DNA of 64,000 nt from JAMWDF01 sp964645405 (GTDB lineage Bacteria > Ratteibacteria > UBA8468 > B48-G9 > DSTR01), in contig CAZYCA010000042.1 of the NCBI GenBank assembly GCA_964645405.1, positions 1 to 64,000 on the forward strand. Reading direction: 5' to 3'. The notes beneath the pieces were generated by a model. The model saw only the letters and a program-made list of their open reading frames with translations, was not told where the DNA came from and ran no database searches. A program made the position numbers and the translations under genes. Below, piece by piece: positions 25,719 through 34,627 of this stretch; the first letter of the stretch is position 1; each line of letters begins with the position of its first letter.

Positions 25719-26335
25719 AAAAATTTTTTTTCCTTGTCCTCTGGGGGCTGAAATTAGCGCTACCGGCAGGCTGTCAGGAAGAAATATTTTTAACTCCAGA
25801 ACACCTTCCCCTGCAACTATGCATGATAACCGATTTACACCAGGCAATTACCGATTTAGTAAGAATAAGAATTGACCAGTTCTGGCATGCCGGCCAGTAT
25901 CAGAAAATCTTCCCGCTTTTTTTCCTTATTTCCAGAATAGATCCGGAAGATAAAGAGGCGTGGGCAACAGGAGCCTGGTTCCTGGTAAATGGTCTGGCTC
26001 CATCTTATCCTCAAGAAAAAACAGAAATTTTCTCCAGAGCCGTGGCTTTTCTGGAGGAAGGAATCAGTCACCATCCCGATAATTACCGTCTTTACTGGGA
26101 ATTAGGATGGCTCTGGTATAGAGAAGGAAACTTAGAAACAGCTTTGAAATACCTTGACCAGGCAGAGAAATTTCCTCATCCTTTCTATGTTGCCAGCACC
26201 AGGGCCCATATTCTTGCCGCTTTAGGAAAAAAACAGCAGGCTATTGACCAGTGGAAATTAATTGAGGAAAAATTTCCGCAGCAGCGGGACCTTGCCCGGA
26301 AGTTTCTGAAAAGGTTAACGCAACCGGAACCATGA
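25715..26335 (+). CDS. Exported TPR protein, likely lipoprotein, inside the trp operon
   Basis: 206 residues. The N terminus MKKFFFLVLWGLKLALPAGC looks like a lipoprotein signal with a lipobox (LPAGC, Cys20). The mature part contains TPR-like helices, clearest about 120-165 (NYRLYWELGWLWYREGNLET, then ALKYLDQAEKFPHP) and 165-195. TPRs mediate protein contacts. It overlaps trpD and trpC by four bases at each end, so it is tightly built into the operon although no known tryptophan enzyme resembles it. Function unknown. Confidence 0.75.
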   Translation: MKKFFFLVLWGLKLALPAGCQEEIFLTPEHLPLQLCMITDLHQAITDLVRIRIDQFWHAGQYQKIFPLFFLISRIDPEDKEAWATGAWFLVNGLAPSYPQEKTEIFSRAVAFLEEGISHHPDNYRLYWELGWLWYREGNLETALKYLDQAEKFPHPFYVASTRAHILAALGKKQQAIDQWKLIEEKFPQQRDLARKFLKRLTQPEP

Positions 26336-27153
26336 TGATAGAAAAATTTATTTACCAGACCAGACTTCTTCTGCAATCCCGAAAGAAAAAAAGAAGCTGG
26401 AAGCAAATGGAGAAGGGACTACCTGGACCCGTAGTAAGGAGTATGATAGATAGCCTTAAGAAAAAAAAATTTGCTCTTGTTACCGAAGTAAAAAAAGCCT
26501 CTCCCTCCACCGGAGTTATCCGCACCCTCTATCAGCCGGAAATTCTGGCTTCTCTTTATGAGAAACACGGGGCCAGAGGAATTTCGGTTCTTACCTGTCC
26601 TTATCTTTTCCGTGGAAGTTTACAGCATCTGAAGAAAGTGCGCTCAGCGGTACGGCTGCCGGTGCTCAGGAAAGATTTCATACTGGATGACTACCAGATT
26701 CTGGAAAGCAGAATTTTTGGTGCTGATACGGTTCTGCTTATAGCCAGAATTCTCTCCCCTCAGAAGCTGAAAGAATTCAGCCGGTTGTCCATAGAATTGG
26801 GGATGGAAGTACTGATAGAAGTGCACAATGAGGAAGAACTGGCTTCTGTTTTGAGACTTGACCTCTGGGATAAATGCCTTCTGGGTATAAATAACAGAGA
26901 TTTAGACACCCTGAAAATTGACCTGAACAAAAGCTTTCGTTTGATAAAGAAAGTACCCTGCGATAAAATAATGACTATCAGTGAAAGTGGATTGAAAGAT
27001 GGGGCGCAGCTTGTACGTCTGGCTGAGGCCGGGTTTAGAGGAGCCTTAGTGGGAACAAGTATTTTAAAGGCACAAGATTCAGTCCGTTATCTGAGACAAC
27101 TGGTGAAATCTGTAGATGGTAAAAACTACTGCTTAACGCAGGAAAAGGAGTGA
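26332..27153 (+). CDS. trpC: Indole-3-glycerol phosphate synthase
   Basis: A 273-residue TIM-barrel enzyme. Conserved segments are LVTEVKKASPSTGVI (catalytic Lys/Glu loop), VLRKDFILDDYQI, LLGINNRDL and ISESGL. It closes the indole ring of indole-3-glycerol phosphate. Start and stop overlap its neighbours in ATGA fashion. It is not fused to TrpF, which is separate downstream. Confidence 0.95.
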   Translation: MMIEKFIYQTRLLLQSRKKKRSWKQMEKGLPGPVVRSMIDSLKKKKFALVTEVKKASPSTGVIRTLYQPEILASLYEKHGARGISVLTCPYLFRGSLQHLKKVRSAVRLPVLRKDFILDDYQILESRIFGADTVLLIARILSPQKLKEFSRLSIELGMEVLIEVHNEEELASVLRLDLWDKCLLGINNRDLDTLKIDLNKSFRLIKKVPCDKIMTISESGLKDGAQLVRLAEAGFRGALVGTSILKAQDSVRYLRQLVKSVDGKNYCLTQEKE

Positions 27154-27155
27154 AA

Positions 27156-28499
27156 ATGGAAAGGAAAATTCTTCTTTCAGAAAGGGATTTGCCCAAAGCC
27201 TGGTATAACGTTCAGGCTGACTTACCAAAACCTTTACCGCCAGTAATCAGACCGGACACAAAGAAACCCATCGGTCCGGAAGACCTGGCACCTATTTTTC
27301 CCATGGGATTGATTGAGCAAGAAGTCTCCCCGAAACGCTGGGTGGAAATACCGGAAGAAGTCAAGCAGGTTCTATCTCTTTACCGGCCCACCCCGCTCCA
27401 CCGGGCTTACAATTTTGAGAAAGCACTGGGCACCAGGGCACATATCTACTACAAAAATGAATCATTTTCCCCGCCTGGTTCCCATAAACCTAATACAGCC
27501 ATTGCTCAGGTTTACTACAACAAAAAGGAAGGAGTGAAAAGAATTACCACCGAGACCGGGGCCGGGCAGTGGGGTAGCGCTTTAGCTTTTGCCTGCAAAA
27601 TGTTTGATGTAGGCTGTACCATTTACATGGTGAAGGTTTCCTATGAACAGAAACCCTATAGAAGACTTCTCTGCCAATCCTGGGGTGCAGAGATGTATCC
27701 CTCCCCTTCCAGCAAGACAAACTTCGGACGTAAAGTACTGGAACAGGACCCTGATTGTCCTGGAAGTCTGGGTATTGCTATTTCGGAAGCCATAGAAGAT
27801 GCTGCTACCCACGATGATACTAAATACTCCCTGGGCAGTGTCCTCAACCACGTCCTCATGCATCAGACCGTTATTGGTTTAGAAACAGAAAAGCAGCTCC
27901 ATCTCATTGGTGAGAAGCCTGACGTTATGATAGGTTGTGTCGGCGGAGGAAGTAATTTTGCCGGGTTAATCCTGCCCTTCATTCCGAGAAAGCTGGACGG
28001 GGAAAAGATACGTTTTGTCGCCGTGGAACCACAGTCCTGCCCAACTCTGACGAAAGGATTGTACAAGTATGATTTTGGAGATACGGCCTGTACCACACCA
28101 CTTCTTAAAATGTTTACCTTGGGTCATACCTTCATCCCACCAGGAATCCACGCTGGCGGACTGCGTTACCATGGTGCAGCGCCGATTGTTTCTCACCTCC
28201 TTGACCTGGGTTTAATTGAAGCTGTTGCTTACCACCAGACAGAATGTTTCCAGGCAGGAGTTCTTTTTGCCAGGACAGAAGGTTTTCTTCCTGCTCCGGA
28301 AACCTGTCATGCAATCAAGGCAGTTGTGGAAGAAGCTAAAAATGCTGAAGATGGCAAGGTTATCGTCTTTAATTACTCCGGACACGGCCTCTTAGACCTG
28401 GCTGCTTACGATAGTTATTTTCAGGGCAGGCTACAGGACTACGCCTATCCGAAGGAAAAAATAGAAGAAGCTCTCAGAGAGATCCCTTCTGTAGAATGA
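27156..28499 (+). CDS. TrpB2-type tryptophan synthase beta chain
   Basis: 447 residues, longer than TrpB1. It has the TrpB2 hallmarks LYRPTPLHRA, GSHKPNTA (pyridoxal-phosphate Lys111), TETGAGQWGSALAFACKM and VGGGSNFAGLILPF. TrpB2 enzymes make tryptophan from indole and serine, often without a stable TrpA complex, and some prefer O-phosphoserine. ATG 27156 follows GGAG at five bases. A GTG six bases earlier is less likely. A separate TrpB1 lies 0.6 kb downstream, so this operon carries both types. Confidence 0.93.
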   Translation: MERKILLSERDLPKAWYNVQADLPKPLPPVIRPDTKKPIGPEDLAPIFPMGLIEQEVSPKRWVEIPEEVKQVLSLYRPTPLHRAYNFEKALGTRAHIYYKNESFSPPGSHKPNTAIAQVYYNKKEGVKRITTETGAGQWGSALAFACKMFDVGCTIYMVKVSYEQKPYRRLLCQSWGAEMYPSPSSKTNFGRKVLEQDPDCPGSLGIAISEAIEDAATHDDTKYSLGSVLNHVLMHQTVIGLETEKQLHLIGEKPDVMIGCVGGGSNFAGLILPFIPRKLDGEKIRFVAVEPQSCPTLTKGLYKYDFGDTACTTPLLKMFTLGHTFIPPGIHAGGLRYHGAAPIVSHLLDLGLIEAVAYHQTECFQAGVLFARTEGFLPAPETCHAIKAVVEEAKNAEDGKVIVFNYSGHGLLDLAAYDSYFQGRLQDYAYPKEKIEEALREIPSVE

Positions 28500-29143
28500 C
28501 CCGGATAAAAATCTGCGGATTCACCCGGAAGGAAGATATAGAGGAAGCTCTGAAATTAGGTATTGATTATTTAGGGTTCAACTTTTACCCGAAAAGTCCA
28601 CGTTATCTAACGCCGGTTCAGGCAAAAGACGTGATGGTTAACTTTTCTTTAGAAAAATGCAGCATTGGTATTTTTGTCAATCAGGAGCCAGCGGAAATAA
28701 TAAAACTTGCCTCTAATCTTACCCTTTTCGGGGTTCAGCTACATGGTGAGGAATCACCGGAGGTAATTAATTTTCTTAAGGCAACACTTCCGGAGCTGGT
28801 GGTAATTAAAGCCATCAGGGTAGATAGTAAAACTGACTGGCATCTTTTCCGTAATTACCCGGCAGACTTTTTTCTTCTGGATAGTTTTCAACCTTTTTCC
28901 TGCGGGGGCACTGGCAGGCAAATAAATACCGACTTACTGAGACAGCCAGAACTGCCGTGGAACCGTATTTTTCTGGCTGGCGGAATTAATCTGGCTAACG
29001 TGGAAGAACTGATGAGAAAATTTCACCCTTACGGTATTGATGTCGCCACAGGTGTGGAGAAATCCCCGGGGATAAAAGACAAAACACTTATGGCAGCTCT
29101 GGTGGAAAAAGTGAGGAAAACAGACCGTGAGCAATTATCCTGA
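28496..29143 (+). CDS. trpF: Phosphoribosylanthranilate isomerase
   Basis: A 215-residue TIM barrel opening with IKICGFTRKEDIEEALKLGI, with the catalytic Cys in KICG. LGFNFYPKSPRYL, VQLHGEE and LAGGINLANV are also conserved. It performs the Amadori rearrangement before TrpC. The start overlaps trpB2 (ATGA), and the end overlaps trpB by 17 bases. Confidence 0.95.
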   Translation: MTRIKICGFTRKEDIEEALKLGIDYLGFNFYPKSPRYLTPVQAKDVMVNFSLEKCSIGIFVNQEPAEIIKLASNLTLFGVQLHGEESPEVINFLKATLPELVVIKAIRVDSKTDWHLFRNYPADFFLLDSFQPFSCGGTGRQINTDLLRQPELPWNRIFLAGGINLANVEELMRKFHPYGIDVATGVEKSPGIKDKTLMAALVEKVRKTDREQLS

Positions 29144-30323
29144 CAGTAAAGGCAAATACGGACGGTTTGGCGGGTGTTTCGTTCCTGAAACGCTGATTCC
29201 AGCCTTGAGCCAGCTGGAGTCTGACTACTGCCGTCTTTACAGGAAAAGGCAGTTCCAGAAGCAGTTAGGACATTTACTCACGCATTATGCTGGCAGACCA
29301 ACCCCCCTATTTCTTGCGGAAAGACTGAGTAAGGCTGTTGGCTGCCGGGTTTACTTAAAAAGAGAGGACCTGGCTTTTACCGGTGCCCATAAAATAAATA
29401 ACACTCTGGGACAGGCGTTACTGGCAAACTGGTGTAAGAAAAAAAGAATAATTGCTGAAACCGGGGCCGGCCAGCATGGTGTAGCGACAGCAACCGCAGC
29501 AGCTTTGTTTGGTCTGGAATGCACAATTTATATGGGCGAGCTTGACTGGGAAAGACAGAACCTGAATGTTATCAGAATGAAAATTCTGGGGGCGCAGGTT
29601 ATTCCTGTGAGGAGCGGAAGCAAGACCTTAAAGGATGCCATCAACGAAGCACTGCGGGACTGGATTTCCAGCTTTTCTTACACCCATTACCTCTTCGGGT
29701 CAGTTGCTGGTCCTCATCCCTATCCCTTGATTGTTCGTAATTTTCAATCAGTTATCGGAGAAGAAACCAGACGGCAAATACTGGAGCAGGCCGGACGGCT
29801 CCCTGATTATCTGGTAGCCTGTGTCGGCGGAGGCAGTAACAGCCTGGGATTATTCCATCCTTTCTACAGGGACACCTCTGTAAAGTTTATCGGGGTAGAA
29901 GCCGGGGGACTGGGGATAAAAACTGCTCAACATGCTGCCACCTTATGTCGGGGCTGGCCAGGTATTCTGCACGGTAGTTTCAGCTATGTTCTGCAGGACA
30001 AAAACGGGCAAATCTGCCAGACTCATTCCATTGCTGCAGGCCTGGACTATCCCGGTGTTGGTCCCGAACACAGTTATTATAAGGAGACCGGTCGTGCCAG
30101 CTATACAGCGGTAACTGATAGGGAAGCTCTTAAAGCCTTTCGCCTTCTGTCAGAAAAGGAAGGAATAATTCCTGCTCTGGAATCAGCGCACGCCCTTGCC
30201 TGGGTCCTGAAAAACAAAAATCATTTCCGTAAAAAAGATATCGTGGTCATCTGTCTCTCTGGTCGCGGGGATAAGGATGTCGCTGAAGTAGCCAGAGTTG
30301 AAAAAACATATGAAAAGCATTAG
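29127..30323 (+). CDS. trpB: Tryptophan synthase beta chain (TrpB1)
   Basis: 398 residues, with the N terminus YGRFGGCFVPETL. The cofactor-lysine motif KREDLAFTGAHKINNTLGQA carries Lys89, and AETGAGQHGVATATAAA, VGGGSNSLGLFHPF and CLSGRGDKD follow. It condenses indole with serine within the TrpA2B2 complex. The start is a GTG at 29127 with AGGA upstream, overlapping trpF by 17 bases. Confidence 0.96.
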   Translation: MSNYPDSKGKYGRFGGCFVPETLIPALSQLESDYCRLYRKRQFQKQLGHLLTHYAGRPTPLFLAERLSKAVGCRVYLKREDLAFTGAHKINNTLGQALLANWCKKKRIIAETGAGQHGVATATAAALFGLECTIYMGELDWERQNLNVIRMKILGAQVIPVRSGSKTLKDAINEALRDWISSFSYTHYLFGSVAGPHPYPLIVRNFQSVIGEETRRQILEQAGRLPDYLVACVGGGSNSLGLFHPFYRDTSVKFIGVEAGGLGIKTAQHAATLCRGWPGILHGSFSYVLQDKNGQICQTHSIAAGLDYPGVGPEHSYYKETGRASYTAVTDREALKAFRLLSEKEGIIPALESAHALAWVLKNKNHFRKKDIVVICLSGRGDKDVAEVARVEKTYEKH

Positions 30324-31110
30324 CGAAAAATTCTCCAGCCTGAGGGCAAATGGAGAAAAAGGGTTGATTACCTATCTGACAGCCGGTTTTCCTGGACCGG
30401 AAGAAAGTGTAGCCCTGATGGAAAAAGTACAGAACTGGGGGACGGACCTTCTGGAGATTGGTGTACCCTTTTCTGACCCGGTTGCTGATGGACCTACTAT
30501 TCAACAATCTTCCCAGACAGCTCTTAACCACGGTATTACCCTCAAATGGACTTTAAAAAAATGCCGTTACCTGGCCACTAAATTGTCTATTCCCTACCTG
30601 ATTATGACCTACTATAACCCCATCTATCAATATGGACTGAAGAACTTTGCGGAAGACTGCTACCAGGCAGGAGTTTCTGGAGTGATTGTTCCTGACCTTT
30701 CCCTGGAAGAATCCGAACCTTTGCGCCAGGTTCTCCAAAATAAGAAAGTAGACCTAATTCAGTTTGTCACTCCCTTTACCCCTGAGAAAAGAATGGAAAA
30801 AATAGTAAAAGTTTCTTCCGGCTTTATTTATGTCGTTTCTGTTGCCGGTGTCACCGGGGAGCGAAAAGAATTTGACCCGCTTCTGAAAAAATGTCTGCAA
30901 AAACTCCGCAGTTTAACCAGTCTACCTCTGGCTGTTGGCTTTGGGGTGTCCAGCCCCGAACAGATTAAACTTTTAAGAAACTACCTGGACGCAGTGATAA
31001 TTGGCAGTTATTTTATTAGAAGACTGGCTGATGGTAAAATAAACTCTATCAAAGAGACGATGAGGCTATTCAAAAAACACTTAACCCAGCCATGCCGGAA
31101 AAAAGAATAG
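30310..31110 (+). CDS. trpA: Tryptophan synthase alpha chain
   Basis: About 266 residues. With ATG 30310 as start, catalytic Glu49 (LLEIGVPFSDP) and Asp60 (VADGPTIQQ) fall at the classic TrpA numbers. That supports this start over a TTG four codons earlier. Other motifs are ITYLTAGFPG and VAGVTGERKEF. It releases indole from indole-3-glycerol phosphate to TrpB. It overlaps trpB by 14 bases. Confidence 0.95.
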   Translation: MKSISEKFSSLRANGEKGLITYLTAGFPGPEESVALMEKVQNWGTDLLEIGVPFSDPVADGPTIQQSSQTALNHGITLKWTLKKCRYLATKLSIPYLIMTYYNPIYQYGLKNFAEDCYQAGVSGVIVPDLSLEESEPLRQVLQNKKVDLIQFVTPFTPEKRMEKIVKVSSGFIYVVSVAGVTGERKEFDPLLKKCLQKLRSLTSLPLAVGFGVSSPEQIKLLRNYLDAVIIGSYFIRRLADGKINSIKETMRLFKKHLTQPCRKKE

Positions 31111-31868
31111 AAAAGAAAGCTTCAGGAGTGAAAAAAACTTCGCCGCTAAAGAAGCTGCTTGTTTTTCTTGCGGTGATACTGGTGGCAGGTAACTGTTACC
31201 TTTTCTACTACAATTACCGTACTCAGCTGACCAAGCGACTGGCAGAGGAACAAAGAAAATTAGCAGAAGAAGAAGCAAAAAAACAGCAGCAGAAACTCCT
31301 GGCAGAGAAAAAAAATGAGTTTGACCAGATTCTGACAGAAATCAAAAATCTTATCAAAGTTGGACGCTACCAGCAGGCACAAAAGCTTATGGAGAAGGCT
31401 TTTGCTTTAGCCCGCCAGTATAAATTTCCTGAAGACCAGCTGCAGAAGATGTTGCAGGAGATAGACGTCCACAGATACAGTGATACACTTGCCAGACTGG
31501 AAAAAGAGGCAGAAGATATTTTTCTCTATCAGTATGTCAGAGGCTGTCTGAGAAAAATTCCGAGATTGCCCGGACTTTCTTTGCGCTGGAACAGGCTCAT
31601 GCAAAAAACCTACCAGAATGAGTATCTGGTTTGTCTTTTTCTTTCTGAAAAAACAGTTAGACAGGGACTTTTAGGTCAGGAGAGTTCTCTAAATTATTCC
31701 CTCAGCAAAACGTATCTGAACCAGGCACTACAGATTAGTGAGAAGCATAGAGTGATACCAGAGAAAGATAAAGAGGCTCAGTTAATGATTTTACAGAAAA
31801 ACCTTTTTTTCCAGGACACCAGCCTGCAGAATATTGCCATACCAGGAACACTTTATCGGGTATACTGA
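31092..31868 (+). CDS. Single-pass membrane coiled-coil protein, unknown
   Basis: 258 residues. A basic N terminus is followed by one membrane segment (LLVFLAVILVAGNCYLFYY, about 22-40), then a Lys/Glu/Gln-rich coiled coil (RLAEEQRKLAEEEAKKQQQK). A helical domain with TPR-like pairs follows (YQQAQKLMEKAFALARQY). The type II orientation would place the bulk outside the cytoplasm. It overlaps trpA by 19 bases and precedes hom by three. Not recognised; a scaffold or envelope role is only a guess. Confidence 0.7.
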   Translation: MPEKRIEKKASGVKKTSPLKKLLVFLAVILVAGNCYLFYYNYRTQLTKRLAEEQRKLAEEEAKKQQQKLLAEKKNEFDQILTEIKNLIKVGRYQQAQKLMEKAFALARQYKFPEDQLQKMLQEIDVHRYSDTLARLEKEAEDIFLYQYVRGCLRKIPRLPGLSLRWNRLMQKTYQNEYLVCLFLSEKTVRQGLLGQESSLNYSLSKTYLNQALQISEKHRVIPEKDKEAQLMILQKNLFFQDTSLQNIAIPGTLYRVY

Positions 31869-31871
31869 AAA

Positions 31872-33149
31872 ATGAATCAGATTAGAGTTGCAGTCGCTGG
31901 CTGCGGGACAGTGGGCAGTCATTTCATCGAGGTTCTCAGGCGGAACCGTTATGCTCTAAAACAGAAAACAGGGCTTTCCTTTGACCTGGTAGCAGCAGCT
32001 GATATCCAGGCAGAAAAAGGCAACCTTTTACCGGGTCGCTTTTTCCGGGATGCCCGGCAACTGGTAAAAGAACCGGATATAGACATCATCGTGGAACTTA
32101 TCGGGGGAATTCACCCAGCATATGAGCTGGTGAAGGAAGCAATTTTATCTGGCAAGAGCGTTGTTACAGCAAATAAAGCACTGCTGTCTCAATATGGTGA
32201 AGAGTTAATGAATTTGGCCGCAGAAAACAGGGTGTATATTGGTTTTGAAGCCAGTGTTGGCGGAGCAATACCGATAATTAAGACTGTGAGAGAAAGTTTT
32301 GTCGGCACCTCTATTAAAAGGCTCCTGGCAATTTTAAACGGAACAACAAATTACATACTTTCCCGTATGACCATGGAGAAAATGCCTTTTGCCGCTGCCC
32401 TGAAAAAGGCTCAGGAAAAAGGCTATGCAGAAGCCAATCCTGCCCTTGATCTGTCAGGAATGGATACAGCTCACAAGTTAGGAATTCTCGTCCGTTATCT
32501 CTTCCATAAAATTATTTCCTGGGAAAAAATCCCGGTGGAAGGGATTGAAAATATTGACCAGAAAGACATTGAATTTGCCAGCCAGCTTGGCTACCGGATT
32601 AAACTTCTGGCTGTGGCTGACAGACGCTTAAATTCTTTACAGCTTGCTGTCTTCCCTGCCCTTCTTCCAGTAAATCATCTTCTTGCGGTAGTGGAAGATG
32701 TTTACAATGCCATTTATCTGGAAGGTGACCTGATTGGCCGCAGTCTTCTTTACGGACAGGGAGCCGGGGGTAAGGCTGCAGCCAGCGCAGTACTGGCAGA
32801 TGTAACAGAGATTGGCATGAAATTAAACCAGGGGGGATATGCTGCTATTTACTGGCCACAGGATAAAAATCTGGTACTGGAATCAGCAGATAATTTTTCC
32901 TCACGTTCTTACCTGCGCTTCACGGCTGTGGACCGCCCTGGAGTTTTAGCCAGAATTGCTTATCTCCTGGGGAAAAATAACATCAGCATTGCCTCTGTTA
33001 TTCAGAAAGACCAAAATCCTCGTCAGGCAGTACCAATAGTAATGCTCACCCATGAGGCCAGGGAAAAATCTTTCTCCAGAGCATTGAAAGAAATTAATTC
33101 CCTGGATATTATTCGTAAACCCACTGTGCGGATACGGATGGTAGAATGA
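31872..33149 (+). CDS. hom: Homoserine dehydrogenase
   Basis: A 425-residue three-part enzyme. It has an NAD(P)-binding Rossmann domain (VAVAGCGTVGSHFIEVL), the catalytic domain (ILNGTTNYILSRM, LDLSGMDTAHKLGIL), and a C-terminal ACT domain (LRFTAVDRPGVLARIAYLL) that usually senses threonine. It reduces aspartate semialdehyde to homoserine for methionine and threonine. It ends the trp-hom gene string. Confidence 0.95.
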   Translation: MNQIRVAVAGCGTVGSHFIEVLRRNRYALKQKTGLSFDLVAAADIQAEKGNLLPGRFFRDARQLVKEPDIDIIVELIGGIHPAYELVKEAILSGKSVVTANKALLSQYGEELMNLAAENRVYIGFEASVGGAIPIIKTVRESFVGTSIKRLLAILNGTTNYILSRMTMEKMPFAAALKKAQEKGYAEANPALDLSGMDTAHKLGILVRYLFHKIISWEKIPVEGIENIDQKDIEFASQLGYRIKLLAVADRRLNSLQLAVFPALLPVNHLLAVVEDVYNAIYLEGDLIGRSLLYGQGAGGKAAASAVLADVTEIGMKLNQGGYAAIYWPQDKNLVLESADNFSSRSYLRFTAVDRPGVLARIAYLLGKNNISIASVIQKDQNPRQAVPIVMLTHEAREKSFSRALKEINSLDIIRKPTVRIRMVE

Positions 33150-33260
33150 AGCGTTCTCTGTCAGGGTGAAATCCAGCTTTATTATCTGCCTTTAACTCTT
33201 GCTTTTCTCCTGAAAAATGGGTATTATTTAAGCTGGAATAAAGGACTAATCCTCACGTTG

Positions 33261-33266
33261 TATAAT
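33261..33266 (+). promoter_or_regulatory. -10 element upstream of the Trk operon
   Basis: A perfect TATAAT lies in the 174-base gap between hom and trkA. No convincing -35 is seen at 16-19 bases. It lies six bases before an ATG that opens a 14-codon frame, the same spacing as at hsdR and murG. Confidence 0.45.
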
Positions 33267-33272
33267 AAAGCC

Positions 33273-33317
33273 ATGGAAAACGGCAGGCGAAGATATAGCC
33301 AGCTGGAAAAAAGGTAA
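33273..33317 (+). CDS. Possible 14-residue leaderless upstream frame before trkA
   Basis: ATG six bases after TATAAT opens a frame encoding MENGRRRYSQLEKR, then TAA seven bases before the trkA ATG. The end of the frame contains AAAAGG, which could serve as the trkA ribosome site, so translation through it might influence trkA initiation. There is no direct evidence that it is translated. Confidence 0.25.
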   Translation: MENGRRRYSQLEKR

Positions 33318-33323
33318 ACAATT

Positions 33324-33968
33324 ATGTATTTCATTGTCGTAGGGTGTGGGAAGGTTGGCAGCCACCTGGCCAAGATTCTTTCGGAGGAGCATAATGTTGT
33401 CATTATTGACCGTAACAGTCAAAGTTTTCAAGCACTCAAGCCTATCTTTAACGGAGTGACCATTGCAGGAAGCGGTCTGGATATGGAAATCCTGAAGGAA
33501 GCAGGCATAGAAAGATGTGACGCTGTAGCTGCAGTAAGCAGTGATGATAATGTCAATATCGTGATTGGCCAGATTGCGCGACGTATCTTTCAGGTTCCCA
33601 AAGTTGTTATCCGGGTTACTGACCCGGTTAAAGCCGAAGTTTACCATAATCTGGGCTATGAAGTAATAAATGGCTCCTACCTGGTCGCAGAGGTCATCAG
33701 AGACAAGTTAATTGAGGGGCACTTCTCCACCTATGTTCTGGAATCCAGTCAGGTAAGTATGCTGGAGGTATCCATTACTGGCCAGCAGGCTGGTCGGCTG
33801 GTCAGTACTTTCAACATCCCTGATAAGTTTCACACATGCTTGATTGTTCGTAATGGACAACCAATTCTACCCGAGAACAACCTGGCTGTTCATGCAGGGG
33901 ACCATCTTATCGGAATTGTGAGAATTGCACATCTGAAACAGGTACGAAAGATACTGGGGATTGCATGA
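33324..33968 (+). CDS. trkA: Trk potassium-uptake regulatory protein TrkA (half-size, first copy)
   Basis: 214 residues: one Rossmann-type TrkA-N domain (IVVGCGKVGSHLAKIL, about 1-120) and one TrkA-C domain (about 135-214). TrkA binds NAD(H) or nucleotides on the cytoplasmic face and gates TrkH/KtrB-type channels. E. coli TrkA is a tandem fusion of two such units, and here they are split into two adjacent genes. ATGA overlap joins it to the second copy. Confidence 0.93.
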   Translation: MYFIVVGCGKVGSHLAKILSEEHNVVIIDRNSQSFQALKPIFNGVTIAGSGLDMEILKEAGIERCDAVAAVSSDDNVNIVIGQIARRIFQVPKVVIRVTDPVKAEVYHNLGYEVINGSYLVAEVIRDKLIEGHFSTYVLESSQVSMLEVSITGQQAGRLVSTFNIPDKFHTCLIVRNGQPILPENNLAVHAGDHLIGIVRIAHLKQVRKILGIA

Positions 33969-34627
33969 AAATTATTATTGTCGGCGGCGGACAGGTAGGT
34001 ACCTTTCTGGCTGAAAGGCTGGCGGAAAAAAACTACGTTACACTGATAGAGAAAAACCCCCGCCGGGTGGAACTTCTGGCTGGTAACCCGCGGATACTAA
34101 TCATTCAGGGAGATGGATGTCAGATGAGCACTCTGGTGGAAGCTGGAATTAAATCAGCTGATGTGGTTGCTGCTGTCACCGGACAGGACGAAGACAACCT
34201 TATTGTCTGCCAGTTAGCCAAGGATGTTTTCAGAGTACGACGTACCGTGGCTCGTGTTAATGACCCCAGACATGAAAAAATCTTTTTCCAGTTAGGCGTG
34301 GATACAGCTGTGGACAGTACAGCTATTATTGCCAAGATTATTGAGGAGGAAGTCTCCTTAGAAGATGTGATAAGCCTGTGTGCTTTCAAAAAAGGGAAAA
34401 TCTCTCTGTTAAGGGTTGATTTACCCGAAGGTTCTCCTGTCCTGAACCAGATGGTAAAAGATATAAATTTGCCTGAGGATACAGTACTGGTTGCTGTTTT
34501 GCGGGAAGATGACTTTCTTATTCCCAGAGGGGAACTTGTGTTAAGGGCCGGGGATGAAGTTGTGGCTCTGACCAAGGTAGAAAACGAGAAAGAACTTCTT
34601 CACGCTCTGGTCGGTGACCTCACATGA
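33965..34627 (+). CDS. trkA: TrkA (half-size, second copy)
   Basis: 220 residues with TrkA-N (IIIVGGGQVGTFLAERLAEK) and TrkA-C (LRVDLPEGSPVLNQMVKDIN). The two copies are clearly diverged, so they probably form a hetero-assembly rather than being a recent duplication. Its stop codon overlaps the ATG of a short hydrophobic frame that precedes trkH. Confidence 0.93.
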   Translation: MKIIIVGGGQVGTFLAERLAEKNYVTLIEKNPRRVELLAGNPRILIIQGDGCQMSTLVEAGIKSADVVAAVTGQDEDNLIVCQLAKDVFRVRRTVARVNDPRHEKIFFQLGVDTAVDSTAIIAKIIEEEVSLEDVISLCAFKKGKISLLRVDLPEGSPVLNQMVKDINLPEDTVLVAVLREDDFLIPRGELVLRAGDEVVALTKVENEKELLHALVGDLT

